This document shows positions 47,291-58,609 of a DNA stretch of 64,000 nt, piece by piece. Below the pieces are notes generated by a model that saw only the letters and a program-made list of their open reading frames with translations, was not told the DNA's origin and ran no database searches. Where the stretch lies: NCBI GenBank assembly GCA_005406025.1, contig BGZK01000843.1, positions 1 through 64,000 of the forward strand, in the 5' to 3' direction. The stretch is from Eumeta japonica. Its lineage: Eukaryota > Arthropoda > Insecta > Lepidoptera > Psychidae. Within the stretch, counting starts at the first letter, position 1. Each line of letters opens with the position of its first letter. The translations under genes and the position numbers were made by a program.

Positions 47291-47356
47291 CTGCGGTCAA
47301 AGAAAACTTCCTTTAGTGTTGCTTTTTAAAATTCACTATTGCGACACAATTCGGAT

Positions 47357-48012
47357 CAGCGTTGCCAACTTTATTTTTTAGAGGATCGTACCATACTCTA
47401 AAAGAGATAGTATTTTGCCATGATTTTCAAGGAAATAATAATAGGACGCAATGGAATTTCAATAAAACTACATAAATCAAGTAAAAAACGGCATGTAATT
47501 ATAATTTTGAATTAATATTTATCATTAATAAACATATTATGGCATTAGGATATTATTAAATTATGCTTTTTTTTTTAATTAGACATATGTTATTTATTTA
47601 TTCTGAACCTTGATTAAAACAATTTCAATATACTTGTTTAATTTACCCTCAAGAATAATAAAATGGCCTCATTTATGATAGAATAGAAAACTCTATTGCA
47701 CATATACTTTTCAAAGTAATAAATTGACATGAATGAATGCGTTCAGATATAAATAATTATTGGATGCGTTCATAAAAAGTACAATTAATAAGACGTTTAG
47801 CTCTAAGTTAACCAACTAATACAATAAATAACAAGAAGTAGAAACTTGTTATTATTTGTTGTAAATATTTTTATTGTAGATTTATTTTCTATGTAAGATT
47901 TCATTAAAAAGCTCGTATATTTTGCGTACGATTTCGATAACGCGATCGTACATCGTATAAGAGCCAAAAAAGTCGTATAAATACGATTTAAATAGTATGG
48001 TTGGCAACACTG
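47357..48012. mobile_element. hAT-type non-autonomous element with perfect 8-bp duplication
   Basis: The ends CAGCGTTGCCAAC and GTTGGCAACACTG are inverted repeats with one mismatch and fit the hAT start consensus CAGNGNTG. The 8-mer ATTCGGAT lies immediately outside both ends (47349-47356 and 48013-48020). The 656-bp interior is AT-rich and non-coding. It contains scattered CGTAC/GTACG and CGTATA motifs toward both ends, possible transposase-binding repeats. Confidence 0.85.
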
Positions 48013-48024
48013 ATTCGGATCCGT

Positions 48025-48730
48025 GTAATGTCTATGTGACTGGGGGGCGATTCTCGGATCACGCGACTTAATGTCCCAATGTGACAATATAAAAATTGAC
48101 TGTTGAATACTTAAACATGACAGCAATACGTATACTCAAATATGTTGATAATACATTTTATGTAGCCGCGTGCGTGTCAACTTATCATATGAGACATCTG
48201 AGAATGCGGGTCACTGTTTTAATTAGATACTTTTCGTCAGTGTCACGTGAAACATTGATTCGCATCGAGAAATACCCCTGATTAAAAACAAAATTCGACG
48301 CATATCGTACGTAAATATGACAGTTGTTCTCGTAATTTTAAGTAACGTGTCTTGTGATGCCTACGCGGCAGAACGATTATGGTACACTTGTGAATAGAAG
48401 TTACGAACATACAAGTTAGTAACAAAATGGGACATTCGTACTATAGTATAATAACTTCGGTGTCAGATCCACTTGATTTTGTTTTTCATTATTACAAAAT
48501 GCAACCGAAATTCTAAAGAATATTTTCTGTATTTCCATAAAGTGAGATATCAAATGAAAACTATATTTGCACGCGTTACAACAACAAACAAAAATCTTCT
48601 AAAAATCCCCAACCCAAAAAGCTTACCTCCGAAAATACGAATAAAAAAGAAACGAAAAAAAAAATGCCAAAGTGAGGTTTATGACGTATGAAAATTAACA
48701 ACGACGAAATAGTGGGTGGGTTTTTAAGAA
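48025..48730. other. No gene seen
   Basis: AT-rich; the frames here (48096-48281, 48473-48691) have no domain. Confidence 0.4.
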
Positions 48731-48734
48731 ACTA

Positions 48735-48970
48735 ACCTAAAGGACGGCAACCCACTAGTGGCTTGCCTGCGGGCCTAGCATGACACCCTAGGCAAGAATC
48801 TGTATAAGACTGTCCCTTTCGTTAGTTACGTTCTGCGAGAAGGATAGTCTTACAGAAATACCCTTCTCAAGGACGTCGTTCTAGGCTCGCTGGGGTGGCG
48901 AGTGTGCATGAGCGGCGGTGATTACTTACACTCTGGTGGATCGCATGCACCTTAAAAGTTCCACAGATCC
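48735..48970 (-). repeat. Interspersed repeat family A, copy 3, interrupted
   Basis: Left piece GGACGGCAACCCACTAGTGGC and right piece GAGCGGCGGTGATTACTTACACTCTGGTGGA are the two halves of family A in minus orientation (compare 58508-58605). Between them lies the small MITE at 48771-48887. Confidence 0.6.
48771..48887 (-). mobile_element. Small MITE (~117 bp), copy 2, nested
   Basis: The ends GGGCCTAGCATGAC and GTCGTTCTAGGCTC pair imperfectly. The core TCCCTTTCGTTAGTT matches copy 1 at 42416. It appears inserted into a family-A repeat. Confidence 0.55.
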
Positions 48971-48974
48971 AAAA

Positions 48975-49925
48975 AAAATTGAGACGAGCACATTACCTTG
49001 GTAAACAAAAAAATTGTCTCTACTTGATCGACGTTATTAATTTATAATTTGCGCGCACGGTCCAACGTGCCACATTTTTCTTATAACAGTTCCTCAATGC
49101 TCGAAAGACGTCGTAGGTCTTACGTCTTCCGTGTGATAGTCTACTTATCTCTAATAACAACGACATAATAATAATAATAGTAACAACAATTTCCGGAAAA
49201 TCACCAATTATTATTTAATCGTATATATAGGTAGTTGATTGACAAAGAGACAAACAAAGCGACGGCCGTTAGTCACTGTTTACTGCGTCACGCCTATCGG
49301 CGTTGTTGGGAGTGTAATGCGAGCGATCGCGAACGGTCCCGTGAGACGAACACGACGTGGACACTACGAGCATCCGATATAATGAAAATTCTATAGGATG
49401 CTCTTGTTCAATTCGATTGTTATTGTTGGTATGAAAAACTATTATGTAAGATAAAAGACTACCTAATTATTTTGATGAAATAGTTTCCGTTTACACAGGT
49501 ACAAAATACAATAATCCGTTCATTTTGTTATTTCTATTAATTATTTTTATTTGTGAATATGCAATCATTTCTTCTTTAAATATTATGAGAAATTATTTCG
49601 TTTCGGAAAAAAAAACTTAATTTTTTGTTCAAACATTATCATTACTCACATCAAATATATTGTTAAGGTAGTAAGCTAATAATACGACAGCTATTTGTAC
49701 ATTGTTACATAAACAAAAAAATAAACGTAAACACATATCAAAAGCGCCGACAAAAGTGTAGGCGGAGTGCGCGAGAGAGGTTCTTTACGCCTAGAGAATT
49801 CTATTCTTGGGAACGTTTTTTAGGAAAATTACTTTGTAGTTTTATTTTCAAGATGCGAGTGCAATTCGCAACAATATGTATAATGCGATATTTAAATATA
49901 ATCAAAGCACTAGGCCCACTTCGGG
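48975..49925. other. No gene seen
   Basis: AT-rich with a mild GC rise near 49255-49360 (GCCTATCGGCGTTGTTGGG); nothing recognised. Confidence 0.4.
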
Positions 49926-49929
49926 GAGC

Positions 49930-50535
49930 CTAAGGTTCTAAAGGCGGGCCACAAACTGTAAGAATTTTTCTGTCAAAAGAATTCAAACGTGTCGGACGTT
50001 CGCCTCTGCTGAGTTCCGAATGCACGGTGATCGGACGTCAGAATTTTTTCTGATCAGAATGTGTGAGGGCGCACTTTCTGTGCATTTTTTATGAGACCCC
50101 TTACACTATCTGAAATTTTCTGAAAGAAAACGAAGATTTGATAAATACCCTCGTAGGGCGTTTTTCAATCTCTTTAATAAAATCTTGAAATATGTGTCGC
50201 GAAAGTTATAATAATTTATTGTGATAATTTTCGCGGCACATTTTAATGCAACGAGACTTGGCCTGGGAAGAGATCTCTAAAAAAGTGACAAAATCTTGGA
50301 ATTATTTAAATTGTGAAGACGTAACGCATTTTGTTCATTAAGTAGAAAAGTTACGCTAATAAAAGTAAGCCACCGTCGTTAGTTTTGTTTTCGTATGAGA
50401 ACACACGGCGGCGCTGGCGTCTGTCGCGAACTAAACTCGGACTCGCCGGATCGAAGTTTCCGACCGCGCGGTCGTGCCGGCGGGCGGGTACAAATTTTCT
50501 GGCAGAAAATAGTGTGCGGCCAACCTCAATCTGAA
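49930..50535. repeat. Possible inverted-repeat element
   Basis: GGCGGGCCACAAACTGTAAG..TTTTTCTGTCAAAAG near 49950 is loosely inverted at 50505-50530 (TTTTCTGGCAGAAAATAGTGTGCGGCC). The interior also holds TTTTCTGATCAGAA and TTTTCTGAAAG. An old DNA transposon is possible. 50395-50500 is GC-rich and could instead be regulatory. Confidence 0.25.
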
Positions 50536-50790
50536 GTAAAGGTTGAGATGGAGAGAAGACGTGTCTGATGCTTGTACAAGACTTATCGAATATTATACAA
50601 GGAAATTCCTTAACTGTACGACTTTTCGTAAAAAATAACTAAATTATAAACCACACTACATTCTAATCGTATTATGACTTAAGATCGAAACCGAATTAAA
50701 AAAGATTCTGGGACGTGCTCTGCAGTGGATTAATTAAAAACTTGAATATGTTATGTCTAATATAGTAAGTATAATTCCTACTATTTACGG

Positions 50791-51009
50791 CTACTTGTAA
50801 AAAATCCCGAATCCCGCAAACGAAATAATGACAACACCAGCTGTGACGAATGCTGCGAACGCCCAACACGCATCCTCTGCGCTTCCGATAACGGATGAGT
50901 CAGACCTGCGTCTGCGCCACACACTGATCGCTCGATTGTAATGTTTTAACTGCAACTCGCATACAATAATCTGCTTTTTGTCTATATTTGTGTTCGTACT
51001 TCGGAACAA
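50791..51009 (-). CDS. Possible short membrane-protein exon
   Basis: A 72-residue minus-strand frame whose base composition is clearly less AT-rich than its surroundings. It has a polar, Arg-rich first half (a W-R-R-R-R cluster) followed by one strongly hydrophobic segment (residues about 48-70, A-F-V-T-A-G-V-V-I-I-S-F-A-G-F-G-I-F-Y). The layout, charged residues then a helix starting after D-A-C-W, loosely recalls the first membrane helix of monocarboxylate-transporter-like proteins. No conserved motif proves that. A weak donor (TACAA|GTAGCC) near the stop would allow continuation. Could be chance. Confidence 0.3.
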   Translation of the reverse strand: MFRSTNTNIDKKQIIVCELQLKHYNRAISVWRRRRSDSSVIGSAEDACWAFAAFVTAGVVIISFAGFGIFYK

Positions 51010-51014
51010 GAAGG

Positions 51015-52940
51015 TAATGATTCCTAATATTCGTCACTTATTAACAATAGCAAAATGGCCACAGTTTTCACATTCGAAAATCAAGCAAACTAAGGAAATC
51101 ATCGGAACTTAGTATGATTACTAGATTATTTCTACATATCGCATGACGTACAGAACTTGCAATTTGTAATAATATAGGGATATCTATTCTTACTAATTAT
51201 TCTGGCGTTTAACCTATAGCGCCCAATCACATCAAAACAAACTGACTTTTCGGATTTCTTTGTTGATCTCGAGATGCTTGCTATAATGGGATACACAAAA
51301 CATTATATTTTCCAAAGACTAGAAGCATATGCTCCTCAGCGACATTATGCGATATACGTACGATAACATATACGACTACAATATAATACCGGAATTACAT
51401 GCATGGGGAATTTCGCGTGCCTCTCTATCTTAATATATACAAAATGCTCTATAATGCAGACGGACTGTTATTCGACGGAAACTATAAAGCTCATCGAAAA
51501 ACGAATTGATCTCATGTGGCTTCCCTGTAATGAAAGAAATTTAGATAAATCGTTTTTAAAACAATCATGAAATGTATGGGACTATAAAGGTATGAAGTTA
51601 CAACTATAATTAACTCACAAAACTTACACAAGATCACGGCCACAAAAGTACAACCTTAAATATACAAGGATGTCATACATGCTTTCGCCAATTGTCGGTT
51701 AGAACCGAAAGCGAGTACATCCACGCATCGTGTATTAAATTTTGATATTACGTACGTATAAATACGGATCAATTAAAAGAGGAATCGTTTAAATTTAATT
51801 TCTTTGAAATTTCACTTGCGATTTTCGCTCTACATCTTGTTACAAGGTAAAAGTAGCTATTTATGCATGTATTCAATAATTGTTTTGGATCTTAGTTAAG
51901 AGATAAGTCGTTAATTACACAGTATTAACTACTACTACTTACTTATTATGCGTATGCGCTTGTAATACATAAATAAATTTTAGTTCTGTGACCGATACTT
52001 CACGATATTTCAGATACGATGGAAGTTTTACATTGTAACCTATTCATAACCGTTTCGAAATCTTCAGATCGATAGACAATCCTTAAAAAAAGATTCCTTA
52101 ATTTAAAGTCTCGATTCTTATTTATGATTTATTTCTTGTTACCTACACTATTAGAAGTAACAAATGATACACGTAAGTTGCCTAGAATGCACTGCAGAAG
52201 TATGTGAATAATTAAATAAAAATGAATGAGAATTATTATAATCTTTGTAGGCACTTTTATCGTATTCGACGGTCTTTATCTTTGCTTGCCGATCTGATTT
52301 CTTTTAATATTTTATTGCAATAAATCTCAATTCTAAACAATAATTATTGCAGTAGAACGCCTATTTTCAAAATCGTAATTTTCACTTAGTAGTTATCTAC
52401 CTGTTTACACCTAGCTGTAGGTGGCTGCAGTAGTCATAAAGGTCTCTGCTTATTCTAACAAGCTTCACATTACACTCTAAGGTTTTCAGTTAACATGAAA
52501 AGGAAAAAAAATATTAATAATTAATTTTAATAGCAGCAGGACTACGGTAGCAGAGATTATTCTGATTTTATAATGTAATCAGCCTTTAAAACATTATGTT
52601 ATTCAGTTAATGCATTATTAGATGAGGGTAGTTTAATGCCGGATTTTAAATTAACAGCTACTTAAATTCGAGGAAAAAACCGCTTCTTGAATTCGGAGAA
52701 GCGACAACTTGAATTCGCAAAATCAGCTAAGCGGGTGGGTTAGGTACCTGTCAAAAAGTGAAACGTATGAATAAACGAATTAATTATAAAATAATACACT
52801 AAAATTTAAAAAGAAAATTACATATCTTGTACCTGATTTTTTTTTTGAAATATCTGTAATATCGTCATAGCTTATGAAGTTTATTATTTCTGCCTCTATA
52901 TGTAGAAGAGCCAATAAAAAGATAGTTTTCTTGAGATAGT
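51015..52940. other. No gene seen
   Basis: AT-rich; nothing recognised. Confidence 0.45.
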
Positions 52941-52944
52941 TGAC

Positions 52945-53202
52945 TTAAATGTAATTACAAAATATGAATATTCCTTGTGAAATATATACAGTCACGAGTA
53001 CTAAGACGAATGCTATCGCCTCAACATGATGTACATGATATTTTTTTTCATTTTCTTGCCCAAAAGGAGCACTGCGTGCCAATACTCGGGAGACCGACAC
53101 GAGTGGACCATAGCCTTCTGCGATGCACGGATTTGACGGACGGATCTTTGAATAAATACGGGATGTGAATTTTTCGGCATCTAAAATGTCATCCTTATCC
53201 AT
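52945..53202 (-). CDS. Possible 85-residue protein with C-terminal membrane segment
   Basis: ATG at 53200-53202 in a favourable context (GCGATGG). It opens an acidic/basic N-terminus (M-D-K-D-D-I-L-D), a middle part rich in Ser/Arg, and a C-terminal hydrophobic run (V-E-A-I-A-F-V-L-V-L-V-T-V-Y-I-S) near residues 61-76. It lies on the same strand as the frame at 50791-51009. Exons of one membrane-protein gene is a possible but unproven reading. Not recognised. Confidence 0.25.
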   Translation of the reverse strand: MDKDDILDAEKFTSRIYSKIRPSNPCIAEGYGPLVSVSRVLARSAPFGQENEKKYHVHHVEAIAFVLVLVTVYISQGIFIFCNYI

Positions 53203-53209
53203 CGCACGC

Positions 53210-54475
53210 GCAGTAACATAAACAACGTGAGATATGAGTATTGTTAATTCGCAGTGGGAGATTTAAATCATCGTTGAGTTCTAACATTTCATAAATGGAA
53301 ACTATGTCTATCCATAAGCGACTTGTTTGCACATTACGTTATAATCGCACAAGAACTTAACACCTTACCAAAGTGCGCGAGCCCATTATGAAATCTGCCG
53401 CTTCCTGTAGACAGCCTAACCCTGGGTTAGGTAGATTTTAGTGCTATGCTACTGCGGCGTTTGTTGTTCGAGTATCCAATACCAACATCGACAAGACAAT
53501 TCTTCTAAAATCCAATTCTGTTTCTACTTGATGATACGCTTGTGTACAACATATAAGAAGAACACCATTAAAGAGGAAAGTTGGAATTTAATATGACCAT
53601 CGATAACTTATAAATAATAAGTTGTAATATATAAAATTAAGTAATAAAGAAGAAATGTATTTAGGAGTATGGTAACTAGTGTTATGACACGTAACAAGAT
53701 CACGACTCAAAACGCTCGGTATATAAGTTCACAGCCGATTCCCAGAAGGGAGGGATTGAAGCCAGCAGATAAACACTTTGTAAGGTCTTCATCTACCTGG
53801 TCTACTTACTGACGTTTCATGCGAACTCGTTGGTGTCGGCTACTTAAAATTTAATCCGTCTTAATATGTTTTAATACGTTTACCCAGCATGAGTTTTTCT
53901 AAGAGTCGCTTTGTCGATCTTTTCATCACACACATTTACTGTATATATTTGGTCAATCTATTATATCTCACCTTTTACAAATTGTCAGACCACCTCAGTA
54001 TGATCTTTTCCACTCTAGTCGCTAAATCGCCTTTCAAATAAATTCATTATTTCACATTAAAAATATATTTTTTACGATAGACACGATTTAAAAAAATAAA
54101 CAAGGTTTTTTTTCAAAAAATCGTGAAGTTGAAAATATTAGATTTAAAAAATATTCGTATAAGTGTAACGTCTGCATTATGTGAATTTCTTGCGAGAATT
54201 TGAAGTCTGATCTTTTGGTCCTTTTATACGTAGATAGGTTAATATGCAACTAAATTTCGCAAAGTGCTCAAAACTCAAAACGAACGCATAATCTATACCT
54301 ATGTTAGTTTATGCGTTTTTGAATGAATCGTTCGCTCGCTAAACGGTTTTTTCCTCTCCTTATCCTCTATGACAGTCTACTTATCTGTACCGGCAGACGG
54401 CCGACGTCGGGTTAAGCGTCCTTATCTCTAGTATTGTTCTATGGAGTTCTACAGATACCCGAAATTGCGCTCATG
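53210..54475. other. No gene seen
   Basis: AT-rich, leading into the GC-rich exon region; nothing recognised. Confidence 0.4.
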
Positions 54476-54479
54476 TAAA

Positions 54480-54982
54480 ACGACAGGACAATTCACGTGT
54501 AGGAAATAATGTGTTATCACATTCCATATTGTTCACGAGTGGAGTGGCCGGCGACGACGCCGATGCGATGTGTCAACTCCCGGCTCACCGATTCCAGTAA
54601 ATGTTTACGAGAGAATCCGGTAGGCTTTCGTCCACACGTGCGGGTCGGCCAGTCGCGGTCGAGACGCGCCGTCGGCGAGACGGGGTCGCGTCGCTTGTTT
54701 GTCGGACGACACGGCCGGGTCGCTTCCGTGGTCGACGGCGAAGCGTTCGTGCGACACGCGGATCTATACGAAAATATAAAAGTGCGATGTTTGGGATTCG
54801 GTTCGTTTAAAAAAAAAAACAATCGAACTATATCTTCGCGAGCAATTACGGCACCTGATTTCGTTCGGATATACCTAATCGTCGACCAGACCGTTATCGT
54901 CGCCGGAGTGTCGTTATCGATCGTGTTGTGGAGGCTATCGGCGCGCGTTCAGTCCGCTGCGTCGTGGCGCGTGCAACGGAAG
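54480..54982 (+). promoter_or_regulatory. GC-rich promoter / 5' UTR of the exon at 54983
   Basis: CpG-rich sequence from about 54530 runs up to the start codon. The reading frame of the downstream exon happens to stay open back to 54509. That part reads as Arg-rich composition with no domain and contains a long A-run, so I take it as 5' untranslated. The transcription start is not defined; no TATA box is seen. Confidence 0.45.
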
Positions 54983-55187
54983 ATGCCGGCGTTGGGCTGC
55001 GACATGGCGTCCCACTACGCGAATCCGATACCGTATCCGGGTTACGGCAACTCCTACCAGACCTTGGGATATCCTCAGCCGCTAGACGTCGAATGTTCGC
55101 GCCTATATCCGGGATACCCTCGTGAGCATGGCAACACCGCCGCCGTCCGGCCGAACGTTGTTGCCCCTGCTTACCAAAATGGCGGAG
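54983..55187 (+). CDS. Host first coding exon, Tyr/Pro/Gly-rich N-terminus
   Basis: The ATG at 54983 (A at -3) opens 68 codons, then G|GTTTGT as donor in phase 1. A second ATG lies seven codons downstream (CGACATGG). The peptide is rich in Tyr, Pro, Gly and Asn (P-I-P-Y-P-G-Y-G-N-S-Y, then L-Y-P-G-Y-P-R-E-H) and low in hydrophobic runs. This is the style of disordered N-termini of developmental transcription factors, which typically sit in CpG-rich first exons with long introns. No DNA-binding domain lies in this exon and I cannot name the gene. The minus-strand frames over it are shadows. The next exon is not identified in the remaining 8.8 kb. Confidence 0.65.
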
Positions 55188-55222
55188 GTTTGTTTTGATT
55201 TTTTTTTTTTTAATGTATTTCA

Positions 55223-55255
55223 ATATTGTCATAGGAATAATTCCTATGACAATAT
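55223..55255. repeat. Perfect 16-bp-arm palindrome
   Basis: ATATTGTCATAGGAAT (55223-55238), one A, then ATTCCTATGACAATAT (55240-55255). It lies 36 bases after the donor of the exon above. It may be a cruciform, an RNA hairpin at the start of the intron, or an assembly artefact. Confidence 0.85.
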
Positions 55256-55259
55256 GGCA

Positions 55260-56930
55260 AAATGAACATGTTATATTTGTTATTCATAATTATGACAGGA
55301 GGCAGTCCCACAGTATTATGTTGTCAACATTAAAAGAAAAATCACTTCGTTAAGCTGACTAAGAGATGTTCCAATTACGAATCTATAAGCCATGTTTCAA
55401 AACGCGATTGAATATATTTAGTATTATTTGGAACATACAATTTCCGATAAAAGATATTTATCGGCAAACACTAAATCTGTCAATAGACTAATGCAATGTA
55501 AATAACATGATAAATACGCTAATGTTTTTCCAGCGACAAGCTAATTAGTACTCGCAGTAACGACTAGCGTTTATCGAGACTTCCCATTTTCTATTTCAGC
55601 TTCGGCCTGCACGATAATAATAATAATAAAAAAAAAACAAAGATATCTCAAATGTCATCCGTAATAATAAGCGGCCGTGGCTCTTTAAATATGTATCGAG
55701 TTTAAATATAGTCTCCATGCGCTCGTCACCTGCGGCCACTGGCGGCCCGCTAGGAATATTCCGCTGTAGTATTTTCTAAGAACACCACTTCCGCGTGCTC
55801 GACAACACCAGCTGACAAATGAAATAAAACTAAATAATGAAAATTAAAAAACAAACTATTGTTTTCGTATGTCTATCCGTATAGTCGTTTGTTACCTCAC
55901 CTGTTAGTTTTTTTTTAAGAAAAAAACATGCTACAATAGCTTTGTTGGAGCCGAATTTATTTATCGTACGTACAGATAACACAAGTTTAATGCCTGATGT
56001 TTGGCGATAAGTTATCTGTGTATAACTTAAGTTGATCGATTATATTTTTCGGCACGGATACGGGTGTCGTTTCACGAATAGGCCAAAGCACAGATTATCT
56101 GCACGGATCTCGGCAGTCCGGCATTCGTCTACGCAGCACGACCGGTCGGTGAACGACTCTGGGTTTCCCAAATTAATGTCCGACCTTCTAAGGGTTGATA
56201 GTTATGATTATGTAGACGAGCTGTTACACGATTGATGAACGTCTCGGTGAAGCCAAAGAGGTACACAAGATGCCGAGCTGTGTGCCGTGGCCCTGCTTAC
56301 CCCAGGGAGAAATATAAGTGAGCTCATGTTCATTATAAGCGAACGTTGTTAAGCGTCTCGTAGCTCAAGATTGATTACGTATATTTATAAGGTCATTTAT
56401 TTGGCAACTATTGACAACTGTCACTCTAGTTCTGACAAAGTAACGTATCTGCAATTATTAATTCAATACGAATTTTCAATAAACAATTATATGTAAGACG
56501 TTTTTCGTGATATACAATAAATTAGCAAATTGCTTTTACAGCGTTCTGCATAATACGCCATATGACGTCATAGACGCGATGAAATACACTGTTCAATTTG
56601 GCTTATTTTAAATAAATGTAACGTTTCTTGTCTTTCAAAAGTTTCTGGTACTATATATTTGTTTATATCAAATACGTATTTAGATAAAGTTTTCTTGTGT
56701 TCGTTTAAAATAAATATGCTTTATTCATTAGTTATTTTTTCTCTATTTCTGCACCCGAATGCGTCCCCCGCGTACATTACATTCAATCTTTATTTTTTGA
56801 TATGTGGTTTATATCACAATCTTAACGTTTGGTTTCACTACCATTTTTTTTAATTTGATTATTCTAGTGTGTACGCTGTTATTTCGTAGAAATTCATTAT
56901 TAAACGCTTGCCTACCACTTGTAGGAACAT
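55260..56930. other. Putative intron; no gene seen
   Basis: Mostly AT-rich, with a small GC-rich patch at 55720-55760 (CGCTCGTCACCTGCGGCCAC) and a TGACGTCA site near 56562. The frames at 56032-56235 and 56659-56853 have no domain. Confidence 0.4.
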
Positions 56931-56934
56931 GCAC

Positions 56935-57380
56935 CATGCAACCCAACGCTGACTCTCATCCAACGAATTGAATATTTATTCGAGAGGGATTGACAGATAC
57001 CGAACGCTTAAACAAGTGTTACTTTTGTAATTATTTTAGCCTCCAATTATCAGCTACAATTTCTACGTACCTTGCATACCAATTAAGCACATCTTCAGGA
57101 ACATGCAGACAGTCACATCCACCAGACTGTCAGGAGTTTCACAACTACCAACAGATGCGCTCCCAACCACCTCGCCTCATGCTCACTCGCTGCATGACAA
57201 TATTCAATCCGTTGGGTGAGGAGTCGTAGAGGATCAACGGTGGGTCACATGCTGTATGTCGCTGGCAGGCACGTAATCTGATCAGTCACTGCATCGGTAA
57301 CAATGGTCATCAGCATCGAAGGAGTGAAGGCCTTAAGACGCTAACCTCACAATCTAAATTAAAAAAACATGGGCGACGGG
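56935..57380 (+). repeat. Interspersed repeat family B, copy 3 (longest)
   Basis: Starts with ATGCAACCCAACGCTGACTC, contains CAGGAGTTTCACAACTACC followed by AACAGATGCGCTCCCAACC, and continues to about 57350. Its two parts match the separate fragments at 36050 and 37795. No coding capacity is evident; the small frame 56990-57229 is the repeat. Confidence 0.5.
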
Positions 57381-57384
57381 GTGA

Positions 57385-57890
57385 TATGACCTGGCGCACG
57401 GCGCAACGGCGACAAGTTTAAATGAAGAGTTGTGTCCGATGTTAAAAGGAAAACTTATTACTGAAAACAATATAATTAGAATCGCGCGTGCGCCGTTACA
57501 AAGAGATGACGTCACAAATGAGTGCACTGTAATGAGCTGTTGTGCCCGGCTGATTATAGCGGTATTACGGCTAATACGAGTTAGGTTATGAATCAGACAA
57601 TTTTCCCTAGGATACCAGCCGCGGTGGGGAGAATAGAAGGGCATAGTCCCCCTACACGCAAACAAGGCCAAGGTGAAAACGCATTACACACATATAACTG
57701 TTAATCGACCAAATCAAATCATAGAGCATGTCGTGTCTGAATCGATGGCCTCGCTCGTCAGGCTAAAGGAGATTCTCTGTAAAAGCTAATTTAAAAAAAA
57801 AACCTAAGGAATGTGGGCAATCCTTCCATTATATTTTACTCATGTTTAAATTTTATACACGATTATTAATGAACATCGTAACGTGACGTG
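57385..57890. other. No gene seen
   Basis: Moderately GC-rich. The 105-residue minus-strand frame at 57354-57671 overlaps the repeat edge and has no domain. Confidence 0.4.
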
Positions 57891-57897
57891 AGACCGC

Positions 57898-58140
57898 CAG
57901 ATTGGCGCAGTTGGTAGTGACCAGCGTGCTGCGCTAGAGTCGTTAGTTCGATACCCGCATAAGGCAAACATTTTTTTTTTTTTAATTTTATTTGAGTCTG
58001 GATGTTTCTATGTATTATATCTACGTATTTACAACAAATAAAACTGTAAATGTAGTCTATCGTCTACCTCATAACTTCAATACAAGCCTCGTTGCTTAGT
58101 TGGGACCAGATGATGCTGTGTGTGTGTATCTGAAAATATT
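57898..58140 (+). repeat. tRNA-derived SINE (family 2), copy 2
   Basis: A-box TGGCGCAGTTGGTAGTGACC, B-box TTAGTTCGATACCCGC, then GAGTCTGGATGTTTCTATGTATT and AAGCCTCGTTGCTTAGTTGGGACCAGATGATGCTGTG. Same order as 45765-46012, opposite orientation. Confidence 0.8.
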
Positions 58141-58144
58141 GCTA

Positions 58145-58500
58145 TTATAATTACACTTATACAATTAGAATGATCATAATGTAGGCACATTACAACGTTA
58201 TGGAGGCATCTAGTGTAAACATGAATGCTTTAATAAGCAATTATAGTTTGTATTTACATATAAATATTTTATAATACTCTATGCGCCATTGCATATACGA
58301 TAATACGTAGCATATACGCCTGCCGCTGAATTTCGTCATCATCATCATCGTCATCATCTTGATAGCTGGCGCTATATCACCGTACGCTTGAAGCGCAATT
58401 TTCTGTCACATACGGTAATACTTCGGAACGATCTACCATCATCGGTATTCCCTATTAATTATGACGAGGGAGTCTTCAGTGAAAGAGCTTACTCCTTTCT
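58145..58500. other. No gene seen; (CAT)n
   Basis: A short CATCATCATCATCG run lies near 58337-58358; nothing else recognised. Confidence 0.45.
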
Positions 58501-58504
58501 AAAT

Positions 58505-58605
58505 GGCCGGCGAAGCCCTAGTGACTGCCTTGGTGTTTCCGATGTCCATGGGCAGCCGTGATCACCTACTATCCTTTGGATTGCGTGCTCGTTTTCCCAT
58601 TGAAA
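58505..58605 (-). repeat. Interspersed repeat family A, copy 4 (short)
   Basis: GGCCGGCGAAGCCCTAGTGACTGCCTTGGTGTTTCCGATGTCCATGGGCAGCCGTGATCACCTACTATCC..TGCTCGTTTTCCC is the 5' block of family A in minus orientation. Confidence 0.65.
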
Positions 58606-58609
58606 ATGC

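Noticed and set aside
54509..54982. N-terminal extension of the 54983 exon to a 229-residue protein
   Set aside because: The extension is Arg-rich composition with an A-run-encoded Lys stretch and no domain; the downstream ATG in good context is the more likely start.
57354..57671. 105-residue minus-strand frame
   Set aside because: Overlaps a repeat edge, no domain and no splice sites of note.
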